Source: DATMER01 sp036266195 (GTDB taxonomy: Bacteria; Acidobacteriota; Thermoanaerobaculia; Multivoradales; UBA5704). Taken from it: DNA of 7,036 nt. The notes beneath the pieces were generated by a model that was not told the DNA's origin, did not search any database, and saw only the letters and a program-made list of their open reading frames with translations. This document shows positions 5,417-7,036 of the stretch, one piece after another. The stretch is taken from positions 1 to 7,036 of the forward strand of contig DATANP010000406.1 of assembly GCA_036266195.1 (NCBI GenBank), written 5' to 3'. The translations under genes and the position numbers were made by a program. The first letter of the stretch is position 1. The number at the start of each line of letters is the position of its first letter.

Positions 5417-5895
5417 AGCAAGTCATCTCCGGGGGCCAGACAGGCGTAGATCAGGCAGTTCTCCGGGCGGCCCAGGACTGCGGCCTCGACATCGGCGGCT
5501 GGTGTCCGCCCGGCCGCCTCTGCGAGACCGGCGTCATTCCTGACCGCTTTCCTCTCCAGGAGACGCCCGAGGACCGCAGCCCGCTCGCTCCCGACATCCC
5601 GCGCTCCCAGCGCACCGAGTGGAACATCCTTGATTCCGACGCGAGTCTCATCCTGCGCCCGGTCTTCCTCGCTGCCGATCCAGGAACGGATTGGGCGGAG
5701 CAACTCGCAGCCCGTCTCGGCCACCCCGCGCTCGTGACCGATCCGTGGGACCCGGACGCTGCCGATCGAATCAAAGACTGGCTCGACTCCCTGGAGATCC
5801 GGACCCTCGGCGTCGGCGGCCCCAGCGAAGGCACGGTCCCGGGCATCGGGGATCAGACCTACGCCGTTCTGGTCCGGGTCTTCGGCCGGGACTAG
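5407..5895 (+). CDS. cpYpsA-type SLOG protein ('putative molybdenum carrier')
   Basis: A 162-residue protein of the family annotated as putative molybdenum carrier (PF12694), which belongs to the SLOG (SMF/DprA-LOG) Rossmann-like superfamily as the circularly permuted YpsA group. Family marks are ISGGQTGVDQA (7-17, ligand-binding loop), GGWCPPGR (30-37), IPDRFPLQET (44-53), QRTEWN (68-73), DSDASLIL (76-83) and VGGPSEGTVPG (136-146). SLOG proteins generally bind nucleotide-like ligands; the molybdenum label is historical and the true ligand is not established. I prefer GTG 5407 as start because it leaves the usual short lead-in to ISGGQTG and overlaps the upstream stop by 10 nt. TTG 5398 is possible, while ATG 5338 would add an unrelated Leu-rich extension that is the second Cys-rich gene read in another frame. 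A decayed copy lies at 6769. Confidence 0.85.
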   Translation: MRIEQVISGGQTGVDQAVLRAAQDCGLDIGGWCPPGRLCETGVIPDRFPLQETPEDRSPLAPDIPRSQRTEWNILDSDASLILRPVFLAADPGTDWAEQLAARLGHPALVTDPWDPDAADRIKDWLDSLEIRTLGVGGPSEGTVPGIGDQTYAVLVRVFGRD

Positions 5896-5920
5896 AATTT
5901 CTGGCCAGTTCCGAGAGTGC

Positions 5921-5935
5921 TAGTCTCTCCGGGAG
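5921..5935 (+). promoter_or_regulatory. Possible -10 box before the lipoprotein gene
   Basis: TAGTCT at 5921-5926 lies 9 nt before ATG 5936, and GGGAG touches the start codon, too close for a normal SD site. This fits leaderless or near-leaderless transcription. The gap to the preceding stop is only 40 nt, so read-through from the cpYpsA gene is also possible. Confidence 0.3.
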
Positions 5936-6775
5936 ATGAAGACCGTCCTCTCGCGCAGGGCCTGGCTTCTCCTCCTCGTCTTCCTGGGCTGTGCCGACGA
6001 GCCCGCATCAACAAGTGATGCCGAGGCCGCCCTGGCGCGAGCCCTGGCGCCGCCGGAATCGGTCACCAACCCGGGCAAGCTGGTCCACGTCCTGGTTGCG
6101 CTCTGCGACAACCGCTATCAAGGCATCGTGCCCGTCCCGGAACGGATCGGCAATGGCGACGATCCCGCCAACAATCTCTACTGGGGCGCCGCCTTTGGAG
6201 TAAAGACCTTTTTTAAGAAGTCTCCGGACTGGACCCTCGTCTCCACCACGCGGAAACCCGGCCCGGCCATCCTGGAGCGGTGCGTCTTCAAGCACCGCTC
6301 GAAATCCGTCTACCTGATCGCGGATGCCTACCGCGGCCGGGAGATCCGGCAGACCACGATCGACTTTCTCCAATTCGCCGCCGGCCGCGACGTCGAGGAG
6401 ATCGAGCTGCCGTCCGGTCCGAAGCTCAATGCCGGCGGCGCCGCCGACCTCATCGCCTACGTCGGGCATGACGGTCTCATGGACTTCAGCGTGACGGCCC
6501 CGAGCGGAACCGGCAGCGCGGACCGGAGCGCGATCATCCTGGCCTGCGCGAGCAAACCCTATTTCGCAGACCTCCTCCGGCGGACCGGCGCCCGGCCTCT
6601 CCTCTGGACGACCAACCTGATGGCGCCCGAGGCGTATGTTCTGAAATCCGCCCTCGACGGCTGGATCGCCGGAGAGGACGGCGAAGCGGTGCGCAAACGC
6701 GCTGCCGAGGCCTACAACCGCTATCAGAAGTGCGGCCTCTCCAGCGCCAACCGGCTCTTCGCGACCGGATGGTAA
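5936..6775 (+). CDS. Lipoprotein with possible His/Cys dyad (caspase-like order)
   Basis: A 279-residue precursor. A short basic N-terminus, a Leu-rich segment (10-17) and the lipobox FLGC with C19 indicate a lipoprotein; Ala at +2 fits outer-membrane sorting. The mature domain begins VHVLVALCDNRYQGIVPVP (50-68) and continues with GNGDDPANNLYWGAAFGVKT (72-91), followed by an alternating strand/helix pattern. Two segments stand out: DLIAYVGHDGLMDF (171-184) with H178, and SAIILACASKPYF (198-210) with C204. A His after one predicted strand and a Cys after the next is the arrangement seen in caspase-like (clan CD) cysteine peptidases and CHAT domains, but overall similarity is not strong enough to assert that fold. 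I take it to be a conserved family of unknown function found as an envelope protein. Its last codons overlap the start of the second cpYpsA copy (ATGGTAA). Confidence 0.75.
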   Translation: MKTVLSRRAWLLLLVFLGCADEPASTSDAEAALARALAPPESVTNPGKLVHVLVALCDNRYQGIVPVPERIGNGDDPANNLYWGAAFGVKTFFKKSPDWTLVSTTRKPGPAILERCVFKHRSKSVYLIADAYRGREIRQTTIDFLQFAAGRDVEEIELPSGPKLNAGGAADLIAYVGHDGLMDFSVTAPSGTGSADRSAIILACASKPYFADLLRRTGARPLLWTTNLMAPEAYVLKSALDGWIAGEDGEAVRKRAAEAYNRYQKCGLSSANRLFATGW

Positions 6776-7036
6776 AAGTCATCTCCGGCGGCCAGACCGG
6801 CGTCGATCAGGCGGCTCTCAGGGCAGCCCAGGACTGCGGCCTCGAAGTGGGTGGCTGGTGTCCGCCCGGCCGCCTCTGCGAGACCGGCGGGAGCTCGCGG
6901 CCCGTCTCGGCCGCCCCGCGCTCGTGACCGATCCCTGGGACCCCGACGCCCCCGTTCGGATCCGCTCCTGGCTCGACTCGCTGGACATCCGGACCCTCGG
7001 CGTCGGCGGCCCCAGCGAAGGCACGGTCCCGGGCAT
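6769..7036 (+). pseudogene. Decayed second copy of the cpYpsA gene (internal deletion, frameshift; 3' end outside window)
   Basis: Starts at ATG 6769, overlapping the lipoprotein stop by 7 nt, as MVKVISGGQTGVDQAALRAA. The first part (6778-6889) matches 5422-5533 at about 90% of bases. The sequence then jumps to the part of the intact copy that encodes LAARLG, removing about 166 nt relative to that copy. The loss is not a multiple of three, so the original frame meets TGA at 6925-6927 after 52 residues. The shifted frame then continues to match the intact copy (ELAARLGRPALVTDPWDPDA, then RTLGVGGPSEGTVPG) to the window edge, where 52 of the last 53 bases are identical. The missing part holds the IPDRFPLQET, QRTEWN and DSD motifs, so neither piece should work alone. 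The short GGCG/GGGCG homology at the junction fits a slippage or microhomology deletion; an assembly error is the alternative. Confidence 0.8.

Noticed and set aside
1..7036. CRISPR arrays, tRNA or rRNA genes, insertion sequences, integrases
   Set aside because: No regularly spaced repeats, cloverleaf-like sequence, transposase motif or terminal inverted repeats were found on reading; the only long repeats are the paralogous genes described.

Overview
The window is uniformly GC-rich and densely coded, with short gaps, overlapping starts and stops, and strong GGAGG-type ribosome sites. A diderm host is suggested by a lipoprotein and Sec-exported Cys-rich proteins. The pairing of a zinc-finger (anti-sigma-like) N-terminus with a long TPR tail, and the small Cys-rich exported proteins, remind me of Acidobacteriota such as Thermoanaerobaculia. 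That placement is an impression from the sequence and was not tested.

Layout. (1) Positions 1-1392, minus strand: a two-gene unit, a GH1-like clan GH-A glycosidase followed with a 14-nt overlap by a glycosyltransferase cut by the window edge. (2) Positions 1393-1798: a divergent spacer holding palindromic and repeated DNA, an unannotated 36-codon ORF with a very strong Shine-Dalgarno (SD) site, and a perfect-stem intrinsic terminator just after it. (3) 1799-3136: a zinc-finger/TPR protein. (4) 3230-4420: a YcaQ-type DNA glycosylase, apparently read from a leaderless start. (5) 4512-5416: two paralogous Cys-rich exported proteins, each behind the same 24-nt upstream element. (6) 5407-5895: a cpYpsA-type SLOG protein ('putative molybdenum carrier') whose start overlaps the end of the second Cys-rich gene. 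(7) 5936-6775: a lipoprotein with a possible His/Cys dyad. (8) 6769-7036: a second cpYpsA copy that has lost about 166 nt and its reading frame.

The most interesting parts are the small ORF with its own terminator directly before a TPR protein (a possible peptide/sensor pair), and the block from 4457 to the right edge. In that block a duplicated Cys-rich exported family, a duplicated SLOG gene and a lipoprotein are packed together with overlaps. Functions for that block are inferred only. The window shows signs of local duplication and decay but no transposase, tRNA, integrase or CRISPR.
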